From Paraburkholderia sp. BL10I2N1 (GTDB lineage: Bacteria; Pseudomonadota; Gammaproteobacteria; Burkholderiales; Burkholderiaceae): DNA of 64,000 bases. The stretch spans positions 1-64,000 of the forward strand of contig NZ_SNWA01000003.1 in assembly GCF_004361815.1 (NCBI RefSeq). Direction: 5' to 3'. The notes below the pieces were generated by a model. That model did no database searches. It saw only the letters and a list, made by a program, of their open reading frames with translations, and had not been told where the DNA came from. This document shows positions 48,423-57,510 of the stretch, piece by piece (the stretch's first letter is position 1; every line of letters starts with the position of its first letter). A program made the position numbers and the translations under genes.

Positions 48423-49835
48423 ATGGAAAAACAATTTTTATATGATGTCGACACGTCGGACATCGTCTCGGTATCACCCGATACTCCTGCAAGTCACGCA
48501 CTGAAAGAGAGGTTGTCGACGGGACACGTGGTCGGCCTCGCAATGGCCGACGTTTCGCCCACAATGGCGGTGTTTCTGCTGTCGGCGGGAGTGTTTGTAG
48601 CGGGGGGTACGTTCGCGGCGGGTGTCAATATTCTTATGATGGGAATGGTCGTTCTCATCGCGATGTGCCTGGGTGAACTTGCGTCGATGTATCCGTCGGC
48701 CGGTGGCATGTACACACTTGTTCGCGAAACCCTGCCTGCGCCGTTCAGCTGGGTGACCATGTTTAACTACCTGTTGCAGGGTGTGATTATTCCTGCATCA
48801 ATCGGTCTGGGTATTGCCCAGTTCCTCCGCGACTTGTACCCGGCGTTTCCTCTGCCCGATACGATCATTGCATGCGCATCGATCGCACTGGCCGCGTTTA
48901 TCGCAGTGACGAAGGTCGAAGTCGGCGCATGGCTGACAGTGGTCATGGTTTTTGTCGAATTGACCGTGCTTGGTATCGTAACGGTTGCGGGGTTCACGCA
49001 TGTTCACCAACCCCTGGGCGCATTGATTCTGCACCCGGTCATGCTCAATACGACGGGCAACGGGACGTTCGCTGTTGGGATGGTCGCGGTATTCGCTTCG
49101 CTCGCTCCCGCATTCAACGTCATCAATGGATATGACGCCGCACTGGGATTCGCAGAAGAGTTGCACGGCGGTCGGAAAAACATCGGCAAGGCAGTCGTCT
49201 GGTCAGCCATTATCGCGTCGATCACTATCATTGTTCCGCTGCTCGCCGCGATGGTTGCGGCGCCGGATCTGGTTGCATTCCTGAAAGCGCCGTCACCTGT
49301 GTTGTACTCAGTCGAAACCGCAATGGGTCCGTGGGCAAAGTACGTCGTGGACTTTGGCGTCATGGTTGCGCTATTCAACGCTGCCTTGTCGCTGATGATG
49401 TATTTCGGTCGCGGCGTGTACGCGACGGGTCGCGACGGCGCCTGGCCTGATGCGATCAACAAACGCATCGGCACGCTCAACAGGTTCTCCGTTCCGGGCT
49501 GGGCGACCCTCTCGCTTGCCGTGCCGGCTTGCATTCTGGTCTTCTTCAGCTATCTCGACTGGCTTCTCAATTTCTCGGGCACGATGATCGCAGCTGTCTA
49601 CTTCTGCATCGGTCTCGCAGCTTTCTGGGCGCGTATCTCCCAGAGTGACGTTGAACGTCCATTCAAGATGCCGCTGTGGCCGTTCCCGCCTCTCGTCGTA
49701 GTCGCGTTTACCGGTTTCGCTCTCTATTCTCAGGGTCTCCAGTACCTGATGGGCGAGGTCGCACTGGTCGTGGTCGGAATTGTGTCCTGGCAGCTTTCGA
49801 AGACATGGTCGCGTGGCAAATCCAACAAGGTCTGA
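48423..49835 (+). CDS. APC-family permease
   Basis: A 470-aa membrane transporter, the second APC member in this cluster. About 12 hydrophobic segments are visible; LGELASMYPSAGGMYTLVRE and NGYDAALGFAEELHGGRKNI are APC-like motifs. I chose the ATG at 48423, which has AGGAG at a good distance; the open frame extends 83 codons upstream without family resemblance. It lies 18 nt upstream of the SDR gene, so it opens a new operon running to the IclR gene or beyond. Confidence 0.87.
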   Translation: MEKQFLYDVDTSDIVSVSPDTPASHALKERLSTGHVVGLAMADVSPTMAVFLLSAGVFVAGGTFAAGVNILMMGMVVLIAMCLGELASMYPSAGGMYTLVRETLPAPFSWVTMFNYLLQGVIIPASIGLGIAQFLRDLYPAFPLPDTIIACASIALAAFIAVTKVEVGAWLTVVMVFVELTVLGIVTVAGFTHVHQPLGALILHPVMLNTTGNGTFAVGMVAVFASLAPAFNVINGYDAALGFAEELHGGRKNIGKAVVWSAIIASITIIVPLLAAMVAAPDLVAFLKAPSPVLYSVETAMGPWAKYVVDFGVMVALFNAALSLMMYFGRGVYATGRDGAWPDAINKRIGTLNRFSVPGWATLSLAVPACILVFFSYLDWLLNFSGTMIAAVYFCIGLAAFWARISQSDVERPFKMPLWPFPPLVVVAFTGFALYSQGLQYLMGEVALVVVGIVSWQLSKTWSRGKSNKV

Positions 49836-49853
49836 CGAGCAAGGAGACAGAAG

Positions 49854-50591
49854 ATGGGCAGGGACGTAGTAGCTATTACCGGCGCAGGACGAGGGATAGG
49901 TTTTGCGACCGCAAGGCGGTTTGCACGTCAGGGCGCGCTTCTCGCCCTCAACTATGAGAAGACGAAAGATACGCTCGAAGAGATTACAGTTGTGGCGAAG
50001 GAGCACGGCGGCGACGTGCTGCTGTTCCAGGCAGACGTTGCGGATCACCTGCAGGTAGAGGCCTTTATCGCCGAAGCGGAACGGAAGTTTGGCCAGATCG
50101 ATGTCCTCGTGAACAACGCTGGCATTCTGCATTCGGTCCCGACTCAGGATGAATCGTGGGAGCGCTTCGAACGCATGATGGCTGTCAACCTTGGCGGCAC
50201 GTTCGCGACTATCCGCGCTGTGCTCCCCGGAATGCTGAAGCGCAAGAGTGGACGCATCGTCAACGTCGCATCGGAACTTGGCCTTATCGGTTTCGCCACG
50301 TATGCGTCGTACTGCGCTTCAAAGGGAGCCGTGATCGCGCTGACAAAAGCGGTGGCCAAGGAAGTTGCACCATCGAACATTCTGGTTAATTGCGTCGCCC
50401 CTGGACCTGTAGAGACGCATATGTTGATTCACGACACGGTCGAGTTTAACGACGAGACCCGCGAGCAGGTCCCCCTCAAACGGTTCGGTCAGCCTGACGA
50501 GATTGCTGCCGTGATCGAATTCCTCGCCGGACCCGGCGGCAGTTTCATGGTCGGGCAGGTGGTTAGCCCGAACGGCGGCGCGGCCATCTAG
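49854..50591 (+). CDS. Short-chain dehydrogenase/reductase (FabG-like)
   Basis: A 245-aa NAD(P)-dependent oxidoreductase. The cofactor motif TGAGRGIG is near residues 9-16, NNAG is present, and the catalytic S-Y-K is in VASELGLIGFATYASYCASK. The C-terminal PGPVETHML is typical. It is named FabG-like by fold only; the catabolic setting suggests it oxidises a hydroxy intermediate rather than serving fatty-acid synthesis. It starts 18 nt after the permease gene. Confidence 0.9.
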   Translation: MGRDVVAITGAGRGIGFATARRFARQGALLALNYEKTKDTLEEITVVAKEHGGDVLLFQADVADHLQVEAFIAEAERKFGQIDVLVNNAGILHSVPTQDESWERFERMMAVNLGGTFATIRAVLPGMLKRKSGRIVNVASELGLIGFATYASYCASKGAVIALTKAVAKEVAPSNILVNCVAPGPVETHMLIHDTVEFNDETREQVPLKRFGQPDEIAAVIEFLAGPGGSFMVGQVVSPNGGAAI

Positions 50592-50620
50592 CGATCGGAC
50601 TACCCAGAGGAGGCGGTAAC

Positions 50621-51412
50621 GTGACGTCATATGTTCAGTCGCTGCTGCGAGGTCTGACGATCCTGGACGTCCTCGCCGATGCCCCTGATGGTCTGGCCGG
50701 TCTTGCGGATATTGCACAACGGGCAGGGCTTTCACCGAGTACGACTCATCGGCTGCTCACCACGTTGGCCGAGTGCGGATATGTCGGACGTGAGCCGGGA
50801 ACGAAGGAGTATGTCATCGGGCATCGTATGGTTCACTTTTCATCCACCGTGAGACGACGTACCTCCGGCTTGAGGCACATGGCCCGATCGCACCTCGAAT
50901 TGATCACGGCCGAGACCGGCGAGACCTGCAATCTGGTCGTTCTGGACGGCAAGAACGTCGTCTACATAGACCAGGTGGAAGGAACCCGCGCGCTCCGGAT
51001 GGTGCCGGGCGTTGGTTCGATCTTTCCGGCTTACACGTCTGCGTCTGCGAAGGCGATCCTGGCGTATCAGGTGGACAAGGGATATCTCGACGCAGTGTTT
51101 TCAATGGAACTGCTTATCAAGCGTGCCGCGCACACCCTCACTGACAAGTGTGAGTTCGAAGCGGCGCTGGGTGAAGTGGTGAAGCGGGGGTTTGCGGTCG
51201 AAGAGGACGAACTCACCGAGGGGGCCAGCTGTCTCGCTGCTCCCATTCGCGGGCGCAATGGTGTCGCGATCGGTGCGATTAGTGTGCCTGGTCCGACGGG
51301 GAGAGTGTTGGATCCTTCGCCCGACCGGCTCGGGGCGTTAGTCAAGAAGCATGCGCTTCAGGTGTCTGCGGCACTGGGATTTCGACAGCTGTCCCATGCC
51401 GCCGCTGTATAG
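50621..51412 (+). CDS. IclR-family transcriptional regulator
   Basis: A 263-aa regulator. The N-terminal winged HTH (about 5-65) has LADIAQRAGLSPSTTHRLLT. The C-terminal effector domain has MVPGVGSIFPAYTSASAKAI and APIRGRNGVAIGAISVPGPT. IclR members usually control degradation operons and bind small aromatic or aliphatic acids. It is encoded within the operon, 29 nt after the SDR, so it probably regulates it. Confidence 0.9.
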   Translation: MTSYVQSLLRGLTILDVLADAPDGLAGLADIAQRAGLSPSTTHRLLTTLAECGYVGREPGTKEYVIGHRMVHFSSTVRRRTSGLRHMARSHLELITAETGETCNLVVLDGKNVVYIDQVEGTRALRMVPGVGSIFPAYTSASAKAILAYQVDKGYLDAVFSMELLIKRAAHTLTDKCEFEAALGEVVKRGFAVEEDELTEGASCLAAPIRGRNGVAIGAISVPGPTGRVLDPSPDRLGALVKKHALQVSAALGFRQLSHAAAV

Positions 51413-51508
51413 CGCAATTTTTCAAACATTGAGGGTCGTACAAACCCGTTGAATCCATGTTCGATGGGAGTGGACCAGAAAGACGATTCAACAATCGGGA
51501 GACAGAGA

Positions 51509-52417
51509 ATGAGTGTGACGATGGTGACAGGCGGTTTGGGTTATGTGGGTCGAAAGATCGTTGCCCAACTGACGAAAGCAGGCCAAACGGTGGTCTCCTT
51601 CAACCGCGACTACGCGGAGGTCAACAGCGACAATCTGGTGGCCGTGCAGGGGGAACTGTACGACATTCCCTGCATCGTGAAGACGATCCAAAAGTATCGG
51701 GTCACCGCTGTGATTCATACCGCGGCAATGTCCCATCCCGACCTCTCGATCGAACTGCCACTTACGACGGTGGCGGCAAACATCGACGGTACAGTGCATC
51801 TGCTGGAAGCGATGCGTCTCGCCGGGATCAAGCGCCTCGTGAATTTTTCGTCGGAAACCGTGTACGGACATATCGACGGCGACGTGACGGAAGACTCGAA
51901 GCTGTCGCCCACGACGCCTTATGGCGTGACGAAGGTTTCGACGGAACTTTTCGGCAAGGTCTACAACGATCTCTACGGCATGGAGGTCGTGTCTATCCGC
52001 GTGTCCGAAGTGTACGGTCCCGGCAACAAGATGCCGCAGGTCACCCGCGATATGGTGAAAACAATCCTGAGCGGCCAGCCGTTCAAGATGGAAATGGGCG
52101 GCGACCACCAGTTTCAGTTGATCCACATCGATGACGTCGCCCGTGCGGCGATTCTTGCCTCACGTGCGACAGATGTGAATGGCGCGGTTTTCAACATCAC
52201 CGGCGGCACGCGTTGCTCGCTGCGCGAGATGGCAGCGATTGTGAAGAACAAGCTGCCGGACGCCGAGATTCAGATCGGATCAGGCTACTGGCATCTGGAC
52301 AGGCAAGGACCGTGGAACACCGAGGCGGCCGAGCGCGAGCTGGACTACCGCGCTTCGTGGTCGCTCGAGGACGGCATAAACGACTACGTCGACTGGCTGC
52401 GAAGCAACGCGTACTGA
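51509..52417 (+). CDS. NAD-dependent epimerase/dehydratase (extended SDR)
   Basis: A 302-aa extended SDR. TGGLGYVG at residues 7-14 binds the dinucleotide. SSETVYG and PYGVTKVSTE give the catalytic S-Y-K. Sugar-nucleotide epimerases look like this, but the family is broad and also includes uronate dehydrogenases. I chose the ATG at 51509 (GGGAGA upstream); an earlier start adds 20 unlike residues. Its role in the cluster is unclear. Confidence 0.85.
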   Translation: MSVTMVTGGLGYVGRKIVAQLTKAGQTVVSFNRDYAEVNSDNLVAVQGELYDIPCIVKTIQKYRVTAVIHTAAMSHPDLSIELPLTTVAANIDGTVHLLEAMRLAGIKRLVNFSSETVYGHIDGDVTEDSKLSPTTPYGVTKVSTELFGKVYNDLYGMEVVSIRVSEVYGPGNKMPQVTRDMVKTILSGQPFKMEMGGDHQFQLIHIDDVARAAILASRATDVNGAVFNITGGTRCSLREMAAIVKNKLPDAEIQIGSGYWHLDRQGPWNTEAAERELDYRASWSLEDGINDYVDWLRSNAY

Positions 52418-52455
52418 TATCAGCGGCACGTCTCGCGAGCAATTTGGAGATTCAG

Positions 52456-53235
52456 ATGAAGACGAACATGATGGCGGAGATGACCTGGGTCGAATACCAG
52501 AACCGCCTCAAGACCGAGCCGCTCGCGGTGCTGCTCCCGGTGGGCGCACTGGAGCAGCATGGTCATCACCTGCCGATGGGAACGGACCACCTGTTGCCCA
52601 CCGCGATCTGCAAGGGTATCGCGGACCGTGTCCCCGCAATCGTCGCGCCTCCTATCGCTTACGGGTACAAATCCCAACCGCGCATGGGAGGAGGCAACCA
52701 CTTTCCTGGAACGACGAGCCTTGATGGTGGCACGCTCACACTGGTGGTGAGAGACATCATTAAGGAGCTTGCCCGGCACGGGGTGAAGCGACTTGCAGTG
52801 ATGAACGGGCACTGCGAGAACCTCTTCTTCGCGATTGAAGGGATCGACCTTGCGCTGCGCGACCTGCGATACGAAGGGATCAACGACCTGAAGATCGTGC
52901 GATTCGACTACTGGGACTTCACGACACCGGCGACGCTGGACAAGTGCTTTCCTGAAGGCTTCCCCGGCTTCGCGCTTGAACACGCGGCTGTGCTGGAGAC
53001 ATCGATGGGCTTGCATGTTTTCCCGGAACTTGTGCGCATGGAACGCCTGGTCGACGATCTAGCAGCGGTCTTTCCGCCATACGACGTTCACCCCACACGA
53101 CAGGAGTGGGTTCCTCCGTCTGGCGTACTTTCACCAGCGAAGGGTGCCACGGTCGAAAAAGGTCGAACTCTTTTCAACGAATACGTTGATCGCATCTCCG
53201 ACGCGCTCAGGAAAGAATTCGCGGAGGCAGCGTGA
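52456..53235 (+). CDS. Creatininase-family amidohydrolase
   Basis: A 259-aa metal-dependent hydrolase that resembles Pseudomonas creatininase along its length. The metal-site residues line up: Glu33 and His35 (ALEQHGHH), Asp44 (MGTD), His119 and Glu121 (NGHCEN). The block GGGNHFPGTTSLDGGTLT is also close to creatininase. The gating Trp of the DYWDF segment is kept (Trp153), while the second loop Trp (GWDIEH in creatininase, as I recall it) is Phe here (GFALEH). So a cyclic amide is the probable substrate, not necessarily creatinine. I chose the ATG at 52456 (GGAGA upstream). Its stop overlaps the next ATG. Confidence 0.85.
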   Translation: MKTNMMAEMTWVEYQNRLKTEPLAVLLPVGALEQHGHHLPMGTDHLLPTAICKGIADRVPAIVAPPIAYGYKSQPRMGGGNHFPGTTSLDGGTLTLVVRDIIKELARHGVKRLAVMNGHCENLFFAIEGIDLALRDLRYEGINDLKIVRFDYWDFTTPATLDKCFPEGFPGFALEHAAVLETSMGLHVFPELVRMERLVDDLAAVFPPYDVHPTRQEWVPPSGVLSPAKGATVEKGRTLFNEYVDRISDALRKEFAEAA

Positions 53236-54026
53236 TGGCGAACAAGGTGCCAACCCAATACGTGGGCGTGTGGAAACGGTCCAAATTGCGTCGAGGTACT
53301 GCTCCGTGGGACTTCACGACTCGCGTATTCTGGCTGCAAACGCCCTGTTGGCACGCCGACATCCGGGTGCCAGCCGATCGCCCGGACTTCTCGGGTGTTC
53401 AGAGTCTCGGCGAATGTAGCGATGTACAGCTCCGGGCACTACTTCTTCAGGAGGCGTTTTGCGGCGTCACGATAGTCGAAGAGGACGTTTGCCGCTGGTT
53501 TCGCCAAATCGACTACCGGCTACGCGAGAGCGACGACTTCGGTCAGATGGTGTTCAACGGCGACGATGTCGAAGAAATCGGCATTGCGACCGACTACTAC
53601 GAGTTGTGGCACAAACTGCCCGACAGCGTAGGACAGAGCTTCGCTCTGGAGCGCGTCGACAACGCCGATGGGGAGCATCAGAAGGCATATCTCTGCGTCG
53701 CAGGCGACTACTTTATCTACACACGAAATCGCTCGATGTGGACGTCACCGGCGGTGCGCGCGAGGCGGAAGATCGAGCAGGGAATTGCGAGCCGGTTCGA
53801 AATGGAGTCGTTTCTGGACTTCGAGTCATCGTTCGGGAAGATCGCCGCCGGCGTTGGGACGATCACGATGTCCAACTTGCCGTGGCGCGAAGGGTCGACG
53901 GCATTCGACATTAATCAGTTAGGCGCAGAAATCTACGACGCTGCGCGGGTCGACGACAGTCGGGAACGCTGGAGTCTCATCACAGGGTCGGGTGACTTTC
54001 CGATTCCCAAGGCCCAGGCAGCATAG
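53235..54026 (+). CDS. Hypothetical protein, possibly HRI1-like
   Basis: A 263-aa soluble protein (MANKVPTQYVGVWKRSKLRR at the start). Many beta-strand-like stretches and conserved Trp residues (YVGVWKR, RVFWLQT) suggest a lipocalin-like beta-barrel. It may belong to a bacterial family distantly like fungal HRI1, but I am unsure of this. Its ATG overlaps the TGA of the creatininase-like gene, so the two products are made in fixed ratio. It could be an accessory or sensing protein for that enzyme. No catalytic motif is seen. Confidence 0.55.
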   Translation: MANKVPTQYVGVWKRSKLRRGTAPWDFTTRVFWLQTPCWHADIRVPADRPDFSGVQSLGECSDVQLRALLLQEAFCGVTIVEEDVCRWFRQIDYRLRESDDFGQMVFNGDDVEEIGIATDYYELWHKLPDSVGQSFALERVDNADGEHQKAYLCVAGDYFIYTRNRSMWTSPAVRARRKIEQGIASRFEMESFLDFESSFGKIAAGVGTITMSNLPWREGSTAFDINQLGAEIYDAARVDDSRERWSLITGSGDFPIPKAQAA

Positions 54027-54653
54027 TCGCGAAGTTGCAAGCTTCATCGACGCATGATCGTTGCCTCATCGAAACTACGCGAGTGCCAACGGCGAGCGTC
54101 ATGACTCAACGACGGCTGCCGTTTCCCGAAGCGATCGTTGGTGCGCCGAACGGACATGGCGCGATCGGTTTTTGCGCAGACTCCTTACCTGCGATCTCGA
54201 CGAGAGTTCGCTGCTTACGTAGCAATTAACCGTGCTGGTGGTTACGAGATGGAATGGAAGGCCGCCACCCATGGACTGCTTTCGGCGATCGCGAAAGTCC
54301 TGACGGTTCGTGCAATGGCCCGTATGCAGATTGACTGCACCGCCAACCTCCGACGCTCGCACCGCGCTGCTGCGTCTCAACACGGAGATAAATATCGATA
54401 CCCCGCAGCCTGGTTGACCGTTTCAAACGGCCGGAATACTTGCTGCCGGCGCTGGATGCAAGCGGGAACAGAGGCAGACTACAGCAACCGCGAGGTGCAT
54501 CGGCTACTGTTCGCGAAGTCTGGTTGCGGTCGACATAGGGTACCTCCCCACCCTAGCGCACACGGCGAGCGCCGGATCAGCGGACAGCGGATACAACAAG
54601 GTCCGCAAAAACAGCTGCATAAGCAGCATACTGACGGAGCAAAGGTACTAGAG
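54027..54653. other. Intergenic stretch upstream of deacetylase-like gene
   Basis: About 630 nt. The reading frame of the downstream gene stays open through most of it (from 54138), but the translation has no family resemblance. I see no RNA gene. It may be decayed coding sequence plus the promoter of the downstream gene. Confidence 0.35.
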
Positions 54654-55577
54654 ATGATCAAGAACCCCATCAAGTGGCCAAACGGCGCCAAATGCGCCGC
54701 TTGTTTAACTTTCGACATGGACGCCGACAGTCTTATCCATCTTACGCATCCAGTGGATGGTCACAAGCGGGTGTCTGCGCTGTCCATGCTTCAATACGGC
54801 CCACAGGTAGGGGTGCCGCGGATTCTGGACTCGTATAAACGGCTCGGAATCCGCCAGACTTTCTTTATCCCTGCATGGTGCATTGAGCGGTACCCCGAGG
54901 CAGTGACCTCGATTCTCGAACACGGCCACGAAATTGGCCACCACGGATATCTACACGAGAATCCCGTCGCTCAGTCCCGCGAAGAACAGGCTTACTGGCT
55001 TGACCTCGGTATCGAGATTATCAAGAAGGCAACAGGTGTCGATCCGCGCGGCTGGCGCGCTCCGCTGTACAATTTTTCAAACGACTCGCTCGATCTTCTG
55101 TTGTCGAGAGGGTTCACGTACGACACGTCTCTGATGGGTGACGACGTCCCGTATCTGCTGGAAAGCAGAGAAACGGCTAAGCGTCTAGTTGAGCTACCCG
55201 TGCACTGGGGCATCGATGATTGGCCACAGTTCGTCCAATCGTTTGACCTTGACTACATGATGCCGATTCGATCGCCCAGGAGCGGCTTCGAGACGTTCGC
55301 CCAGGAATTCGAGGCTGCATATAAGTACGGCGGAATCTGGACTCCCGTTCTTCACCCGTTCGTTGTTGGCCGTCCGGCACGTTGGGACGTGTTCGAAGAG
55401 TTCGTTGAAAACGCCTTGAAACATGGCGATGTCTGGTTTGCCCCGATGGAGGAAATCGCGGCTTACGTGGAAACCGCGCATCGGGAACAGCGATACGCCG
55501 CGCGTGTCGACGTCATACCGCAGTACGCCCGGCCTGTTGCGAGAGTGACCTTCCCGCCGGCAGGCAAGAACAACTAA
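54654..55577 (+). CDS. Polysaccharide deacetylase-fold hydrolase (PuuE/allantoinase-like)
   Basis: A 307-aa NodB-like hydrolase. The metal-site Asp pair is in LTFDMDAD (residues 18-25) and the His pair in GHEIGHHGYLHENP (91-104). The sequence GWRAPLYNFSNDSLDLLLSR follows, as in the subgroup that includes PuuE allantoinase and cyclic-imide hydrolases, rather than chitin-oligosaccharide deacetylases. There is no signal peptide, so it acts in the cytoplasm. I chose the ATG at 54654 since upstream in-frame sequence is unlike the family. With the creatininase-like enzyme it suggests hydrolysis of a cyclic amide or ureide. Confidence 0.8.
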   Translation: MIKNPIKWPNGAKCAACLTFDMDADSLIHLTHPVDGHKRVSALSMLQYGPQVGVPRILDSYKRLGIRQTFFIPAWCIERYPEAVTSILEHGHEIGHHGYLHENPVAQSREEQAYWLDLGIEIIKKATGVDPRGWRAPLYNFSNDSLDLLLSRGFTYDTSLMGDDVPYLLESRETAKRLVELPVHWGIDDWPQFVQSFDLDYMMPIRSPRSGFETFAQEFEAAYKYGGIWTPVLHPFVVGRPARWDVFEEFVENALKHGDVWFAPMEEIAAYVETAHREQRYAARVDVIPQYARPVARVTFPPAGKNN

Positions 55578-55647
55578 GAGCAATTGTGAGATTTGATAAA
55601 GAGAGACTTTAGGCGTGTCAAGCAAATCAAAGCGCAAGCTAACGACA

Positions 55648-55767
55648 AGAAGTACCAGCGCACGGCGTGGCTGATGATCGGCGCCGGGAATCGATCACCG
55701 TGGTAGAGCGATTTCGTCTTTTGCATCGAGTCATATTAGCCGACGACTCTGCGAACGTGACAACGCC
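55648..55767 (-). mobile_element. IS6-family left-end fragment
   Basis: The reverse complement reads the terminal repeat GGCGTTGTCACGTTCGC and then the transposase start MQKTKSLYHGDRFPAPIISH, followed by AVRWYF before homology ends. It is near-identical to the left end at 27544-27637 and inverted relative to it. It is cut off on the inner side. Confidence 0.65.
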
Positions 55768-55860
55768 GTTCGATCTTTTCGAAAGATGCTATGTGGGACT
55801 ACCCGAGCGGGACCCGTTTAGCTAAAACGGAATTTCCAACCCTGCGCGAAGGAGACGGAA

Positions 55861-56997
55861 ATGTCGACGACCCAAGCAATCCCACAAGAAAAGAATAAAG
55901 CCACCCAAGGCGAGCTGTACATGAGTTTCGAACTTGGCGACAAGTCGTGGAAACTGACGGCCAGCGATGGCCGGCGCGGCCCGAGCCGTTACAGCGCGCA
56001 GGCCGGGGATACGGCTGCGGTGCTCGACTGCATACGCCGCGCCAGGGAGCGCTGCGAGCTCGAACCGCAGGCCCGGGTGCATTCCTGCTATGAGGCCGGC
56101 CGCGATGGCTGGTGGCTGCACCGCTGGTTGGGCCAGCAGGGCATCGACAACCTCGTGGTTGATGCCGCCAGCATTGAAGTGAACCGGCGCGCCAGGCGCG
56201 CCAAGACTGACCGGCTGGACGGCGACAGGCTGCTGGCGATGCTGAGGCGCCACCACGCCGGTGAGCGTGGCTGGTCCGTGCTGCACGAGCCCACGCCCGA
56301 ACAGGAAGACGCGCGTCGCGTGCACCGTGAACTGGCCCGGCTGACCCAGGAGCGCATCGCTCACACGAACCGCATCGGCTCCCTGCTCGTGCTGCACAAC
56401 CTGCGTGTGTCAGTCACCGTGGGCGGGCGCGACTGGGCGTACTGGTGGGAGCGCCATCGTGAGCAGGTACCGCCTGTGTTACGCGGCGAAATCGAGCGTG
56501 AGAGCGCGCGGCTGGCACTGGTCAGGCAGCAGCTCAACGAACTGCATGGCGTACAGCGCCAGGAGGTGGTCCAGGGCAAGCAACCGCTCGTGGCGCAACT
56601 GGCCCGGCTGCGCGCGATCGGCACCAAGGGCGCCTGGGTACTGGTCAAGGAGGTGTTTGGCTGGCGACGTTTCGCGAACCGGCGCGAGCTGGCCGGCTGC
56701 CTGGGTCTGGCACCGACCCCTTACAACAGTGGCGACAGCCAGATCGAGCAAGGCATCAGCAAGGCGGGCAACAAGCGGGCGCGCACGATGCTGGTCGAAC
56801 TCGCGTGGCGCTGGCTGCGCCTGCAGCCCGACAGTCTCATGACCCTGTGGTTCAACCGGCGCTTTGCCGGCAGCGGCAAGCGCATGCGACGCGTGGGCAT
56901 TTTGGCGTTGGCCCGGCGCCTGGCCATCGCGCTGTGGCGCTACCTCGAGCACGGCGAGATTCCCGCCGGGGCCTCCCTCAAGGCTGTGAGCGCCTGA
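55861..56997 (+). CDS. IS110-family transposase
   Basis: A 378-aa transposase. The N-terminal RuvC-like domain has FELGDKSWKLTASDG, and the middle AKTDRLDGDRLLAML carries an acidic residue of the DEDD set. The C-terminal domain has LGLAPTPYNSGDSQIEQGIS, then KAGNKRARTMLVELAW, which includes the catalytic serine of this family. It has an AAGGAG site. It appears full length. It would be expected to work with a bridge RNA made from the element. Confidence 0.88.
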   Translation: MSTTQAIPQEKNKATQGELYMSFELGDKSWKLTASDGRRGPSRYSAQAGDTAAVLDCIRRARERCELEPQARVHSCYEAGRDGWWLHRWLGQQGIDNLVVDAASIEVNRRARRAKTDRLDGDRLLAMLRRHHAGERGWSVLHEPTPEQEDARRVHRELARLTQERIAHTNRIGSLLVLHNLRVSVTVGGRDWAYWWERHREQVPPVLRGEIERESARLALVRQQLNELHGVQRQEVVQGKQPLVAQLARLRAIGTKGAWVLVKEVFGWRRFANRRELAGCLGLAPTPYNSGDSQIEQGISKAGNKRARTMLVELAWRWLRLQPDSLMTLWFNRRFAGSGKRMRRVGILALARRLAIALWRYLEHGEIPAGASLKAVSA

Positions 56998-57510
56998 TGT
57001 CGAGTTGCCCACCGCCGGCCGGCGTCGTGGTCGTGACAGGCGACCCGCCGACCGGCCGTGGACAACTCGCGGTAACGCCCTACATGGAGGAAATCGGCCC
57101 ATTCAAAATCCAACTGCCTGACTGTCTACGGAAGCGGGTCACCACAGTGAGCCGCCCGGTGCCCAGGCACGGCACGGAACGTATCGCCATGATCAAAGGG
57201 CGACGCGCCCGCAACGGCAGCGGGTCACCACACGGCGACCGATCGCAAAGATGGGGCGCGTCCATAACCGGGGTTTGCCAGCGCGCCCCGCGCGCATGCT
57301 GCATCAGGTGCAGGGTGTGCAAGCCCTGCACGGATAGAAGTTCGTTCGGGCGTTACCCGTCCCAACGCAAGTCACACCCCCGCCTCGGACCAGGATGGAA
57401 CGGCCATGTCATGCCACGCCTTCATGCAATCTACAACCTGTTGGTGCCGCCATGAAATTCAATCCGTCCGCGTGACGATCAGTATGGCTTGACAAACACG
57501 TCCCCATAGA
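56998..57510 (+). ncRNA. Candidate bridge-RNA region of the IS110/IS1111-type element
   Basis: About 510 nt of non-coding right end. It is GC-rich, with several potential hairpins and a 14-nt direct repeat (57133-57146 and 57219-57232). The location matches the IS1111 group, whose guide RNA lies downstream of the transposase. The exact RNA ends and target/donor loops are not determined. Confidence 0.3.

Larger units (their letters stand above)
55786..57510 (+). mobile_element. IS110-family (IS1111-like) insertion sequence
   Basis: An element of about 1.72 kb. Its edges are inferred because it interrupts a sequence that exists uninterrupted (inverted) at 27479-27560: IS6 end, TTTTCGAAAG, [element], AAGCCGCCATTCG. 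Short imperfect subterminal inverted repeats are CTATGTGGGAC at 55789-55799 and GTCCCCATAG at 57500-57509. The left non-coding end is about 75 nt, the right about 510 nt. A long right end is where IS1111-group elements encode their bridge RNA. It contains the direct repeat AGCGGGTCACCACA at 57133 and 57219. Confidence 0.75.

Noticed and set aside
54138..54653. 172-codon N-terminal extension of the deacetylase-like protein
   Set aside because: The extension has no resemblance to the family, and the homology starts just after the ATG at 54654.
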